DNA of 64,000 nt from JAKAGZ01 sp963748105 (GTDB taxonomy: Bacteria; Bacteroidota; Ignavibacteria; Ignavibacteriales; Ignavibacteriaceae). Each line of letters starts with the position of its first letter. Position 1 is the stretch's first letter. The notes under the pieces are model-generated. The model saw only the letters and a program-made list of their open reading frames with translations. It was not told the DNA's origin and did not search any database. Made by a program: the position numbers and the translations under genes. Shown here piece by piece: positions 34,386 to 44,189 of the stretch. Location of the stretch: positions 1 to 64,000 of the forward strand of contig CAVVHP010000016.1 of NCBI GenBank assembly GCA_963748105.1, given 5' to 3'.

Positions 34386-35377
34386 TGCTCAAAAATTCAG
34401 GTTCTTACTTTTCTTTATATGAAAAAGAAAGAAAAAAGATTGACGAAAAAATTAAAAAATTACTTGTTGCAAGAAAACCATCTTCACTATATAGTCCGGG
34501 TTCTTATATTTTAGAAAGTTCAGGTAAGAGATTACGTCCCGTGCTCGTTTTGTTTTCAGCCCGGGCAGTAGGACGAAAAAAAACGGGTTTTTATAATGCC
34601 TCTGCGGCGGTTGAACTGTTGCATAATTTTACTCTGGTACACGATGATATTATGGACAATGCTGACAAAAGGCGTGGACTGGCTACACTGCATAAAAAAT
34701 ATGATACGAGTACAGCTATATTAGTCGGAGACAGTCTACTATCCGTCGCGTATGAATTATTACTAAAAGATGTTACTTCTAATTGTAAGTCGGTGATTAC
34801 AGATTTTAATAAAGGCCTGGTTGAAGTATGTGAGGGGCAAAGCCTTGATAAGGAATTTGAGACAAGGCCGGTTGTAAAATTACCTGAATATCTGATAATG
34901 ATTAGAAAGAAAACTGCGGCTATGATGGAAATGTGTTGCTCAATTGGTGCTCAATTAGGAAATGGAAGTAAAGCAGAAATTTCAGCTCTTACAAAATATG
35001 GCCAGAACCTGGGTATTGCCTTTCAGATTCAGGATGATTTGCTGGACATCATTGCAAATGAAGCTGAATTTGGCAAATTTGTTGGCGGTGATCTGGTCGA
35101 AGGAAAGAAAACTTATTTATTTCTAAAAGCTCTTGAAAAATCAACTGGCAAAGATAAAAGTTTACTGAAAGGTATTATTAAAAATAAGGGGATTAAGAAA
35201 ACAGAAATTCCATTTTATAGTGATATGTACAATCGGCTTGGAGTAATTGATGACGCCCGCAAAGAGGTAAAAAAATATACTAAAAGAGCGCTGAGTTCAT
35301 TAAAAATATTAAATAATCAAAAGGACCGGGAATTTTTTACCTGGCTAGCCGATTACCTGATAAACAGAAATAAATAA
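34385..35377 (+). CDS. Polyprenyl (farnesyl/geranylgeranyl) diphosphate synthase
   Basis: Condenses IPP with allylic diphosphates. The 330-aa all-helical enzyme has the first Asp-rich motif DDIMD at residues 87-91 and the second, QDDLLD, in FQIQDDLLDIIANEAEFGK, plus GKRLRPVL near residue 48. A Phe five residues before the first motif (F82) is the kind of bulky residue that limits product length in short-chain enzymes, so a C15-C20 product is more likely than C35-C40; this is an inference. It is translationally coupled to fni, which supplies DMAPP. Confidence 0.9.
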   Translation: MLKNSGSYFSLYEKERKKIDEKIKKLLVARKPSSLYSPGSYILESSGKRLRPVLVLFSARAVGRKKTGFYNASAAVELLHNFTLVHDDIMDNADKRRGLATLHKKYDTSTAILVGDSLLSVAYELLLKDVTSNCKSVITDFNKGLVEVCEGQSLDKEFETRPVVKLPEYLIMIRKKTAAMMEMCCSIGAQLGNGSKAEISALTKYGQNLGIAFQIQDDLLDIIANEAEFGKFVGGDLVEGKKTYLFLKALEKSTGKDKSLLKGIIKNKGIKKTEIPFYSDMYNRLGVIDDARKEVKKYTKRALSSLKILNNQKDREFFTWLADYLINRNK

Positions 35378-35380
35378 TAA

Positions 35381-35647
35381 ATGATTGAAGAAAAAATTAA
35401 AATTATTAATAAAGCTGGTTTGCATACTCGTCCAGCTGCAACAATTGTTAAGCTTGCATCTAAATATAAATGTGAATTTTATATATCAAAGGATGGTGTG
35501 AGTATTAATGGAAAAAGTATTATTGGCGTGATGACGCTTGCCGCTGAAATGGGCTCAGAATTAACGCTTAGTTTTGACGGTGAAGATGAAAAAGAAGCAG
35601 CAATAGAAATATCAGAATATTTTAACAGAGGATTTGACGAATTGTGA
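35381..35647 (+). CDS. ptsH: PTS phosphocarrier protein HPr
   Basis: 88-aa phosphocarrier. His15 in KAGLHTRPAATIV is the enzyme I phosphorylation site, and Ser46 in GKSIIGVMTLAA is the regulatory site targeted by HPr kinase in many bacteria. It starts 3 nt after the prenyl synthase stop and overlaps ptsI by 4 nt. No enzyme II sugar permease is encoded in the window, so it may serve a regulatory role (nitrogen-PTS or HPr-kinase type) rather than sugar uptake. Confidence 0.95.
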   Translation: MIEEKIKIINKAGLHTRPAATIVKLASKYKCEFYISKDGVSINGKSIIGVMTLAAEMGSELTLSFDGEDEKEAAIEISEYFNRGFDEL

Positions 35648-37410
35648 CAAATTTTAAACAAATATTTGAGGAGGCTGATAACAAGTTTCACGGCATTGCT
35701 GCCGCTCCGGGTTTAGTAATTGCAAAAGCATATTTGTTTACAAAAGAGAAACTTGAGATCAGTGATGCTCAAATTACTGATTTGCAAGAAGCTAAAAATA
35801 ATCTGAATGAAGCTCTTAAAAAATCAAAAAAAGAGTTACACAAAATATTTTCCCTCGCAAAAGAAAAAATGGAGCCGGAACGAGCGGCTATATTTGAAGC
35901 ACAAATGATGATTCTGGATGATCCAATTTTGATTGCTAATATAGTTAAGCGTATTGAGTCAGAAAAAAAACAACCTGAATATATTGTAAACGATGAAATA
36001 TCAAAGTATCAGCAAATGATGATAAGCTCTCACGAAAGCTATATGAATGAAAGGGCTCACGATATTGAAGATATAAAAAACAGGATAATCAGAAATCTTC
36101 AGAAGAAAAGATGGCAATCCAGAATTACTAACGATGTTATTGTTGTAAGCGAAACTCTAACTCCTGCCGATACAATATTATTTTCACGTAGTAATGCTAA
36201 AGGATTTATAACTGATCATGGCGGACTTACTTCACACGCAGCAATTATTTCAAGATCATTAAATATTCCAGCAATAGTAGGTACTCATAAAGCTACCCAA
36301 TTGATTAAAGATGGAGATCAATTAATAATTGATGGATTTCATGGCTACATTTTAGTCAATCCCTCAGACGCACAGATTAAGTTTTTTAGTGAAAAAATTG
36401 AAAAACTGATTGCTCTTCAAAAAGGACTGGAAGAATTAAAGGATAAGCCTGCTAAAACTACTGATGGAAGAGAAATTCAATTGCTTGCAAATGTAGATGT
36501 TTCGGGTGAAATGGATATGGTTGTTACAAGCGGGGCAAAGGGAATTGGGCTTTTCAGAACTGAACAGATTCTCGATGAACTCGGAGAATTTCCGAATGAA
36601 GATGAACAAACAAAATTATATTCCTCACTGGCTAGCAGAATTTATCCGGATATTCTGACGGTCAGGGCATTCGACATCGGTGGAGATAAATTTAAATTCC
36701 TGGACTTTGTTGAGCCAAACCCATTCTTGGGGCTAAGAGGGATAAGATTACTGCTTGAAAACAAGAAATTATTCAAAACACAGATCCGTGCAGTTCTTCG
36801 TGCAAGTACAGACAAGAATATTCAATTTATGATCCCAATGATTTCCGCAATTCAGGAAATCAGGGATGCCCGCGGAATGATTAAAGCATGCATGAAGGAA
36901 CTGAACGATGAAAAAGTTAAATATGATAAGGAAATTAAAATCGGAATTATGGTTGAAGTTCCTTCAGCCGCTGTAATGACTTCCGAATTTGCAAATGAGG
37001 TTGACTTCTTCAGTATCGGAACGAATGATCTGATTCAATATCTAATGGCGGTTGACAGGGGAAATGATCTTGTATCAGACTTATACCAGGAATTTAATCC
37101 CTCTGTAATTCGGACATTGCATCACATAGTGACTGAAGCCCAGAAGAAAAACAAGCATGTCAGCTTGTGTGGTGAAATGGCAGCAGATACACTGGCAATT
37201 CCTTTGCTTGTTGGGCTTGGTTTGGATTCCCTGAGTATTTCCCCTTCAACAATTCCTTATGCAAAAAGAATAATAAGAAGTATTTCGTTTACTAAAGCTA
37301 AAAAACTTGCTGAAAAATGTCTGTCATTTTCAACAGAGAATGAAATAATAGAAGAAATAGAAAAATTCTTCGAAGGAAATTCAATCACACGAACACGAAA
37401 TATAATTTAG
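35644..37410 (+). CDS. ptsI: PTS enzyme I (phosphoenolpyruvate-protein phosphotransferase)
   Basis: Transfers phosphate from PEP to HPr; 588 aa, close to the usual 570-590. The start is a GTG overlapping the ptsH stop. The N-terminal phospho-His domain carries DHGGLTSHAAII with His198. The C-terminal PEP-binding barrel has RTEQ, RAFDIGGDKF, NPFLGLRGIRL, VPSAAVMTSEF and the SLCGEMAADTLAIPLL segment with the acid/base Cys. It is followed 6 nt later by the PGI/PMI gene. No GAF domain is present, so it is the sugar-type rather than the PtsP form. Confidence 0.96.
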   Translation: MTNFKQIFEEADNKFHGIAAAPGLVIAKAYLFTKEKLEISDAQITDLQEAKNNLNEALKKSKKELHKIFSLAKEKMEPERAAIFEAQMMILDDPILIANIVKRIESEKKQPEYIVNDEISKYQQMMISSHESYMNERAHDIEDIKNRIIRNLQKKRWQSRITNDVIVVSETLTPADTILFSRSNAKGFITDHGGLTSHAAIISRSLNIPAIVGTHKATQLIKDGDQLIIDGFHGYILVNPSDAQIKFFSEKIEKLIALQKGLEELKDKPAKTTDGREIQLLANVDVSGEMDMVVTSGAKGIGLFRTEQILDELGEFPNEDEQTKLYSSLASRIYPDILTVRAFDIGGDKFKFLDFVEPNPFLGLRGIRLLLENKKLFKTQIRAVLRASTDKNIQFMIPMISAIQEIRDARGMIKACMKELNDEKVKYDKEIKIGIMVEVPSAAVMTSEFANEVDFFSIGTNDLIQYLMAVDRGNDLVSDLYQEFNPSVIRTLHHIVTEAQKKNKHVSLCGEMAADTLAIPLLVGLGLDSLSISPSTIPYAKRIIRSISFTKAKKLAEKCLSFSTENEIIEEIEKFFEGNSITRTRNII

Positions 37411-37416
37411 GGTAAA

Positions 37417-38451
37417 ATGCAGATAAAAGAATATGTATCAAAGTATGATCCGGAAAATCAATTTAATGTATTAATCGATAGCTATAAACAAATTGAATTC
37501 GCCTGGGCAAATAAATTTGATCTTACAAAATTAAGTGGGAGTATTTTCAGCTCAATAATTGTAACGGGGTTGGGCGGTTCGGCTATAAGTGGTGATCTTG
37601 TACTGAATTATTTGAAAGATGAAATGAGAATTCCTTACTCCGTCAATCGGAATTATTCTTTGCCGGCGTTTGCCGATGAAAATACTTTGCTGATTGCTTC
37701 ATCTTATTCCGGTAATACCGAGGAAACAATTTCTGTATTAAATGAAGCAATTAAGCGAAAGTGTAAAATTGTGGCAATCACAACAGGTGGGCAAACTGGA
37801 CAAATAGCAAAAGATAATTCAATTCCCGTCGTAAATCTTCAAAAAGGATTTCAGCCCAGGTATTCATTAGGTTTAAGTTTTTTCTCCCTCTTAAAAGTAT
37901 TTCAACAACTTGGAATAATTAAAGATCAAACAAACTTTGTTACAAATATTATCTCTAACTGGAAAGTTAAAGGTGTAGAATACAGTAAAGATGAAAATAT
38001 TGCTTTGAGTGTAGCCAGTGAATTGGTAGGATTTATTCCAATTATTTATTCTGCGGCAGATATAACTTCGGCTGCTGGATACAGGTTTAAAAGCCAAATA
38101 AACGAAAATTCAAAATTACATGCCTTCCATCATTCAATCCCGGAATATAATCACAACGAAATTATTGGATGGGAAACACAGGCCGAAAAACAATTTCATG
38201 TAAAAGTCTTAAATCTGATTGACAAAGATTACCATCCACAAATTAAAAAACGATTTGAAATTACGTCCGAACTAATTAGAAGAACTAACACAGAAATAAT
38301 TAATATTGAAAGCACAGAAGATTTATTTAAAGTAAGGTTGATGGAAATGGTTTACCTCTGCGACTGGATTTCATATTATCTCGGTGTTTTGAGAGGTAAG
38401 GATCCTTCCGAAATCGAAAATATAAATATCTTGAAAAACAGGTTGGCTTAA
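37417..38451 (+). CDS. Bifunctional phosphoglucose/phosphomannose isomerase
   Basis: 344 aa with two SIS (sugar isomerase) subdomains. The first shows VTGLGGSAISGDLVL and SSYSGNTEETISVL (about residues 50-105), which bind the phosphate; the C-terminal part contains FHHSIPEYNHNEIIGW with the conserved Glu-x-x-His residues of this small PGI/PMI family, known from archaea and some bacteria. It can link glucose-6-, fructose-6- and mannose-6-phosphate. It closes the run of genes starting at fni and follows ptsI by 6 nt. A phosphohexomutase gene is at 52.3 kb. Confidence 0.88.
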   Translation: MQIKEYVSKYDPENQFNVLIDSYKQIEFAWANKFDLTKLSGSIFSSIIVTGLGGSAISGDLVLNYLKDEMRIPYSVNRNYSLPAFADENTLLIASSYSGNTEETISVLNEAIKRKCKIVAITTGGQTGQIAKDNSIPVVNLQKGFQPRYSLGLSFFSLLKVFQQLGIIKDQTNFVTNIISNWKVKGVEYSKDENIALSVASELVGFIPIIYSAADITSAAGYRFKSQINENSKLHAFHHSIPEYNHNEIIGWETQAEKQFHVKVLNLIDKDYHPQIKKRFEITSELIRRTNTEIINIESTEDLFKVRLMEMVYLCDWISYYLGVLRGKDPSEIENINILKNRLA

Positions 38452-38556
38452 TTTTATCTGTTTACAATCATTATTTTCTTATTTAGATTAAAATTAGGAC
38501 AATGGTTCCAATTATAATCTTCTAACTCAGAATTATTTTCAGGGTAGGAAACTTTA

Positions 38557-41373
38557 ATGAAATTTATCAGGAATTTATTTCTAATTATCTTTTGCATTTC
38601 TACTTTTGCAGAAGCACAATTCTATTCCCATTTTGGAAGAAATAAAGTCCAATATGATAGCTTTGACTGGAAGATTCTGAAAACTGAACATTTCGATATT
38701 TATTATTATGACGAAATGCTGAATGTTGCAGAAATTGGTGCAGCAATTGCCGAGAAAACCTATGATGAATATAAAGTAAAATTCAATACTCTTATCAGCA
38801 GGCGCATTCCTTTAATTTTTTATAATACTTCAATTCAGTTCCAGCAGACGAACACAACTCCCGGTTTTATTCCGGATGCGGTTGGTGGTTTCTTTGAATT
38901 TGCAAAGGGACGTGTTGTCATTCCATCAACTGGTTCGTTACATGATTTTAGACATGTTATCCGGCACGAATTAGCACACGTGTTTATGACGACTAAAGCT
39001 TCACACGTCCTTTCTGATCATAGATCTACATCGGGAGCATTTCCATATTTATGGTACACAGAAGGCTTTGCAGAATATATGTCGACCTCAGTTGATGCTC
39101 AGGCTGAAATGGTGATAAGGGATGCATTGTTTAACGATTATTTTGTAGGGCTGGAGGATTTTAGCAAAATTTACGGAACATTCCTGATGTACAAAGAAGG
39201 TCAGGCTTTTCTTGAATATGTACGGGAAGCATATGGCCCGGGGAAAGTAATGCAGATGTTAGACAACCTTTGGATGTATTCAAAATTTTATAAAGTTGTT
39301 GAGTACACACTGGGAAAACCTCTTGAACAAATTGACAGGGAATGGAGTTATTATCTTAAGAAAAAATATTTTCCATTATTTAAAAATTTTGCACCAATAA
39401 ATATACTGGCCCGGAATATTACTGATCATGGATTTAATTTTTCCCCTGTGCCTTATAAAGATGGTGACAAAGAATACCTCTATTTTGTTGCTAACAGAAA
39501 CGGCTACTCTTCACTTTATAAAGTTCAGGTAAATCAGAAAGGAGAAAATAAAAGGGAACCGGAACTGGTAATTCGGGGTGAAAAAAGCGCAGAATATGAG
39601 GCATTTCATCTTTTTCGGACCGCCATTGATGTATCAGAAAGTGGAAAAGTTTCTTTCGTAACAAAAATCGGAGCCAGGGATGGGATACATTTCTATTCTA
39701 TAAAAAATGATGAGGTTACAAATACTTATACGAATGATCATTTAATTACTATCACGTCTCCTAAATTTTCTTCTGACGGTAATAAAATTGTTTTCCAGGC
39801 TGTAGGTGATAAAGGTTACAGTGATATTTATCTCTTAAATCTATCGGATAATTCTTTAACAAGATTAACTAATGATTATTATGATGATCGTGATCCCTCT
39901 TTTGGCATAAATGATAAACAAATTATTTTTTCATCAGATCGTACAGCCGGAGAATATGAACATAAATACAATCTATTTACTTACAATGTTGATACACACA
40001 ATATAAATTATGTAACATATCTTAATGCTAACTGTTCTACTCCGTCTATCTCGCAAGATAAAACTAAACTTATATTTACATCTGAGCTGGAAGGCGTGAA
40101 AAATATTTACCTGATGAATATTAAAAATGGTAAATATCAAAACAGAGTAAGCCGTTTAACAAATTTTATTACCAGTGCTTTTACTCCGGTATTTCTTGAT
40201 TCAACTGATATAACTTTTGCAGGGTTTAATAATTATCAGTTCGATCTTTATCGATTTAATTACAAGAAACAACTTGCTGACAGTACTTTGATTATTTCGA
40301 TGAATTATGACGGCACTGATGGAACCTGGATTCAGGATAGACTGATTGCTAAACGTGCAAGAGAAAAATTGAATTACGAAAAAAAATATTCTCTTGATTA
40401 TGCTCAAAGCCAGGTATCTACTGATCCAATCTTTGGTACTCAGGGAGGCGCAGTTGTTTCTTTGAGCGATTTACTGGGCAACGATAATTATTTCTTTACA
40501 ATTTATAATTCAGCGCAATCACAAAGTGAATTTTTCGATAGTTTTAACCTGATTCTGCAACGCGTAGATTTGAGCAAAAGAACAAATTATGGATACGGAG
40601 TTTTTCATTACACAGGTAACAGATATGATATCCGTGATTCGGATGAATTTTTTTTTGAAAGAAGCTTTGGTGGATTTTTTGTACTGAATTTTCCTCTTTC
40701 AAAGTTTGATAGAATTGAAACTTCCGTAACTGTAGCAAATTCTGATAAACAGGTAATTACCGGAGTTATAGAAAGAAAAGCTTTGCTGGTTGGTAATGCA
40801 ATATCTTATGTGTTTGATAATTCACTGTGGGGCCCTACAGGGCCGTTAGATGGGACAAGGGCAAGGCTGTTGCTTGGTTATACAGGTGATGTAAAATTCA
40901 GTAATGTAAATTATTATACTGTTATTGCTGACTTAAGGCATTATTTCAGATTGGGTTACAGATCCGCATTTGCTGTAAGGAGTGCACTTTTTTATAACGA
41001 TGGGAAGGAAGCTAGAAGATATTTTATGGGAGGAAGCTGGGATATAAGAGGCTGGCCGAGGTTCTCCATTAGAGGTGAGAAATTATGGCTGTCTTCAGTG
41101 GAATTAAGATTTCCGTTGATTGATCAGATAAATCTAAAATTTCCTTTTATAAACCTGGGATTTTTTGGATTACGTGGTGCAGCATTCTTTGATGCAGGTG
41201 GTGCATGGGATTCAAGTTATAAAGAAACTGTAGGTAGTGTAGGAGTTGGTGTCCGCTTTAATCTATTTGGTGCGCTTGTATTAAGATATGATGTCGGTAA
41301 GAAGATCCAGAATAATTTTTCAGATTTTCAAAACGGGCTTTTTTATCAATTTTTCTTTGGATGGGATTTTTGA
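38557..41373 (+). CDS. Outer-membrane fusion: gluzincin peptidase, propeller and BamA-like barrel
   Basis: A 938-aa exported protein with signal peptide FLIIFCISTFAEA. Residues about 40-280 form a peptidase-MA-like domain: RHELAHVFMTT (HExxH) followed by YTEGFAEYMS, whose Glu is the usual third zinc ligand. Residues about 290-590 hold PD40/TolB-type blades (SSDGNKIVFQAVGDKGYSDI and similar). The C-terminal 300 residues look like a BamA/Omp85-type surface-antigen barrel with AAFFDAGGAW and a terminal strand ending in Trp-Asp-Phe. It is therefore a barrel-anchored peptidase. It overlaps the next gene by 13 nt. No POTRA repeat is seen. Confidence 0.82.
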   Translation: MKFIRNLFLIIFCISTFAEAQFYSHFGRNKVQYDSFDWKILKTEHFDIYYYDEMLNVAEIGAAIAEKTYDEYKVKFNTLISRRIPLIFYNTSIQFQQTNTTPGFIPDAVGGFFEFAKGRVVIPSTGSLHDFRHVIRHELAHVFMTTKASHVLSDHRSTSGAFPYLWYTEGFAEYMSTSVDAQAEMVIRDALFNDYFVGLEDFSKIYGTFLMYKEGQAFLEYVREAYGPGKVMQMLDNLWMYSKFYKVVEYTLGKPLEQIDREWSYYLKKKYFPLFKNFAPINILARNITDHGFNFSPVPYKDGDKEYLYFVANRNGYSSLYKVQVNQKGENKREPELVIRGEKSAEYEAFHLFRTAIDVSESGKVSFVTKIGARDGIHFYSIKNDEVTNTYTNDHLITITSPKFSSDGNKIVFQAVGDKGYSDIYLLNLSDNSLTRLTNDYYDDRDPSFGINDKQIIFSSDRTAGEYEHKYNLFTYNVDTHNINYVTYLNANCSTPSISQDKTKLIFTSELEGVKNIYLMNIKNGKYQNRVSRLTNFITSAFTPVFLDSTDITFAGFNNYQFDLYRFNYKKQLADSTLIISMNYDGTDGTWIQDRLIAKRAREKLNYEKKYSLDYAQSQVSTDPIFGTQGGAVVSLSDLLGNDNYFFTIYNSAQSQSEFFDSFNLILQRVDLSKRTNYGYGVFHYTGNRYDIRDSDEFFFERSFGGFFVLNFPLSKFDRIETSVTVANSDKQVITGVIERKALLVGNAISYVFDNSLWGPTGPLDGTRARLLLGYTGDVKFSNVNYYTVIADLRHYFRLGYRSAFAVRSALFYNDGKEARRYFMGGSWDIRGWPRFSIRGEKLWLSSVELRFPLIDQINLKFPFINLGFFGLRGAAFFDAGGAWDSSYKETVGSVGVGVRFNLFGALVLRYDVGKKIQNNFSDFQNGLFYQFFFGWDF

Positions 41374-42509
41374 AAAAGATTTTTATCCCTTTCATAATGT
41401 TTATGGTATTAGTTCAGCAGGGCTGTTCAATTTCAATAATAAGCATACCGGCTAATCAATCTGAAGGTAATTATGCAATGTTTGGTGAAAATGCTCAGCG
41501 GAATTTCTTTGTACCTCAAACTGTTTCTGATTCTATAGTATATTTATGGGAAAACGATGTGAATGGTGCATTTGCAAATACTTCTGTAACTATTTGTGAC
41601 TCCATCGTATTTGTTTCGGATCTTTCAGGGAGAGTTTATGCATATAATTTTTATAACGGTAAAGAATTAGGACAAATAAAAAATAAAGGTGCTGTTTATG
41701 GCGCACCAATTATTAAAGATTTCTGGATAATATTTGCCGTAGCTTCTTTAGATGATAATGAATCAACGCTTTACTTTTATGATTTTTCTACAGGTAAAAC
41801 ATTTCGTGAAGAAATAATCCCCGGACGAGTTTTAACTGAGCTTGTTAAAACAAAGGACGGTTTTGTTTTGGCAACAGAAGACGGGCGGGTTCAAAAAATT
41901 GATGATTATGGTTTGCCTAAGTGGGACATAAATCTAGACTCTTTTATTCATAGTTCACCGGTTTATAAAGATGGTATAGTTTTAATTGGAAATGATAAAG
42001 GAGAGATTACCGCTATAAATTCAAACGACGGGAAAATACTTTATAAAAAAAGTATTGGAAGTCTTTTCCTGAGTGGAGGAACGATTAAAGGATCCATGGC
42101 GTATTACGGGAACAATGATGGATATATTTATGCTTTTGATTATAAAACGGGAAATCTCTCCTGGAAATTTAATTCCGGAGCAAGAATTCTAATGACGCCT
42201 GCGTGTGATAATAATTTCATTTATGTCGGTAATCTAAATGGTGATCTTTATTGTCTTGATAAAAATACAGGGACAGAAAAATGGAAATATAAATCGGCAG
42301 GTTTATTTAATGTTTCCCCGCTTATTACAAATAACTTAATATTTATCCCTGATATGGATAAAAAAATGCACCTTGTTTATCGTAGTTCTGGTAAACGTGA
42401 CAAAATAATTCAACTTGAAGGACGAGGCAAACTTACTCCTGTACTTTTTAAAAATGTTTTATTTATCGGATATGACCGGGGAGTTATACAGGCGTATGAA
42501 TTTAAATAA
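41361..42509 (+). CDS. PQQ-type beta-propeller lipoprotein (BamB-like)
   Basis: 382 aa. A lipoprotein signal ends VQQGC (Cys22), followed by about seven propeller blades with the PQQ-repeat wording, for example FIYVGNLNGDLYCLDKNTGT and GYIYAFDYKTGNLSWKF, whose Trp docking motifs are clear. The fold is that of BamB or other scaffold propellers; no dehydrogenase domain is present. It overlaps the barrel-peptidase gene by 13 nt and the PEGA gene by 14 nt, so the three are translationally coupled. A role as periplasmic partner of the upstream barrel protein is an inference from this coupling. Confidence 0.85.
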   Translation: MGFLKKIFIPFIMFMVLVQQGCSISIISIPANQSEGNYAMFGENAQRNFFVPQTVSDSIVYLWENDVNGAFANTSVTICDSIVFVSDLSGRVYAYNFYNGKELGQIKNKGAVYGAPIIKDFWIIFAVASLDDNESTLYFYDFSTGKTFREEIIPGRVLTELVKTKDGFVLATEDGRVQKIDDYGLPKWDINLDSFIHSSPVYKDGIVLIGNDKGEITAINSNDGKILYKKSIGSLFLSGGTIKGSMAYYGNNDGYIYAFDYKTGNLSWKFNSGARILMTPACDNNFIYVGNLNGDLYCLDKNTGTEKWKYKSAGLFNVSPLITNNLIFIPDMDKKMHLVYRSSGKRDKIIQLEGRGKLTPVLFKNVLFIGYDRGVIQAYEFK

Positions 42510-43227
42510 AATAATAAAAATAGGTCTGTGCTTAGTATTATTTGCAACCCCGGTTGTATTTGGACAAAACTGTAAGGCAAAAGTTAATATTAAAACAGAT
42601 CTTGATAATTCTAAAATTTATATAAATAGTAAACTTGAAGGAACTGGTTCAGTGGTTGCCTTTTTAGGCACAGGGATTTATAAATTAAGAATTACAGCAT
42701 CGGGAAAAGAGTGGAGCAACAAAATTTTCAGCGATACACTGCGAGTAATTGATTGTGGTAAAGATATAACCCTTAATTATTCTTTTCACAATAGGCGATA
42801 CCTGGATTCAGAACCACAGGATGCAGAAGTAATAGCTAATGATTCTGTCCTGGGATATACTCCATTATTTATTCCAATGCAATACACTGACGTTACAATT
42901 AAGAAATCAAGTTATCAATCCCAGGATGTTGAGCTTGAAAAGGATAAAACTTCACAAGTCATCAAGCTGGATTTTGTTGGTAAATACGAAGAGATCAGTT
43001 TTTATAAAAAACCAATATTTAAATATTTACTCGGTGGAATTGTAATGCTTGGTGCTGCTACAGCATATTTTAAGATCAAAGCGGATGATTCATTCAGTGA
43101 TTACCAGCGGACCACGAACAATTCGTTTTTGGATGATACACATAAATATGATCTGTTGAGCGGGATAGCCTTTGGAGCTTTGCAGGTTAATCTTGGTGTG
43201 TTGATTTATTACTTTTTAAACGATTAA
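42496..43227 (+). CDS. PEGA-domain exported membrane protein
   Basis: 243 aa from ATG 42496; an in-frame start 81 nt upstream would lie inside the propeller gene and lacks signal-peptide character. The signal peptide is IIKIGLCLVLFATPVVFGQ. Two PEGA-type segments follow (KVNIKTDLDNSKIYINSKLE; DAEVIANDSVLGYTPLFIPM), small beta domains often binding or scaffolding at the cell surface. Two hydrophobic helices near residues 178-195 and 222-240 may anchor the C-terminus. Function is unknown. It is the third gene of the overlapping envelope set and is followed by a promoter-bearing gap. Confidence 0.75.
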   Translation: MNLNKIIKIGLCLVLFATPVVFGQNCKAKVNIKTDLDNSKIYINSKLEGTGSVVAFLGTGIYKLRITASGKEWSNKIFSDTLRVIDCGKDITLNYSFHNRRYLDSEPQDAEVIANDSVLGYTPLFIPMQYTDVTIKKSSYQSQDVELEKDKTSQVIKLDFVGKYEEISFYKKPIFKYLLGGIVMLGAATAYFKIKADDSFSDYQRTTNNSFLDDTHKYDLLSGIAFGALQVNLGVLIYYFLND

Positions 43228-43253
43228 ATAAACCTTTCTTAAAAATATTTTAC

Positions 43254-43261
43254 TATCTTTG
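43254..43261 (+). promoter_or_regulatory. Possible -7 box upstream of prmC
   Basis: TATCTTTG matches TAnnTTTG, 72 nt before the prmC ATG. There is no clear TTG at the -33 position; CTTTC is the nearest resemblance. Confidence 0.3.
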
Positions 43262-43333
43262 TATCAGAAATTATTCCGGTGGAAGAATATATTTCGTTCG
43301 TTTATTAATAACCTTTCATGCAATTTATAATTT

Positions 43334-44189
43334 ATGTTAACTGTTTTAGATGCTATCAATTTAAGCACTGATTACCTAAAGAAAAAAAACATTGAATCTC
43401 CCAGAATAAATGCCGAACATCTTCTCTCGCACGTATTAAAAAGAAAAAGATTAGAACTTTATTTGTCATTCGACAAACCGTTGAACGAACATGAAACAAA
43501 TTTATATCGTGAACTGATTCGCAGAAGGGGAACTGCTGAACCTCTGCAATATATTTTAGGCTCGGTAGAATTTTATGGGCTGGAATTTCGCGTTACCCGA
43601 GATGTATTGATTCCAAGACCTGAAACAGAAATATTAATTGAAAAGATTGTTGAATCATTTGACAGGAATAATCAGCTGAAAATTCTTGATATTGGAACTG
43701 GGAGTGGGAATATTGCAATTTCGCTCGCTAAAAATTTCATTAAAGCGGAAGTTAAAGGAATAGATATGAGCCGGGAAGCTCTTAAAATTGCTAAGGAAAA
43801 TTCCGGACTCAATGATGTGAATGGAAATGTAATATTTGAGGAGTTTGATATTCTAAAACATAATTTTAATACTGATGCCAGATATGATATTATTGTATCA
43901 AATCCTCCATACGTATCAGTTAAAGAATATCCTGAATTAAGACCCGAGCTAAATGTTTATGAACCGCGTATTGCGTTGACTGATGAAAATGATGGCCTGA
44001 ATTTCTACAGGGTGATTTCAGAGAAATCGAAAAATATTTTGAAAAAAAATGGAAGAATATTTCTTGAAATACGGCATGGGACAGTCTGTGGCGATAAAAA
44101 ACATTCTTGAAATAAATAATTTTTCAGATATTAAAATATTTAAAGATTATTCAGATATTGAAAGAGTAATAAGCGGAGTTTTGAATTGA
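43334..44189 (+). CDS. prmC: Peptide chain release factor glutamine methyltransferase, frameshift near C-terminus
   Basis: Methylates the GGQ Gln of release factors. The N-terminal helical domain (INAEHLLSHVLKRKRLELYL), the linker IPRPETEILIE, the SAM site LDIGTGSGNIAISLAK and the catalytic NPPY (IVSNPPYVSVKEYPEL) are all in frame. After FLEI the frame shifts near 44070: the observed frame gives RHGTVCGDKKHS and a stop at 44110, while another frame continues as GMGQSVAIKNILEINNFSDI and ISGVLN to TGA 44189. About five bases seem missing from the usual E-I-G-x-G. The end overlaps the dtd TTG start. Confidence 0.85.

Noticed and set aside
42415..42495. Upstream extension of the PEGA protein
   Set aside because: It lies inside the propeller gene, has no signal-peptide character, and ATG 42496 starts directly with a signal peptide.
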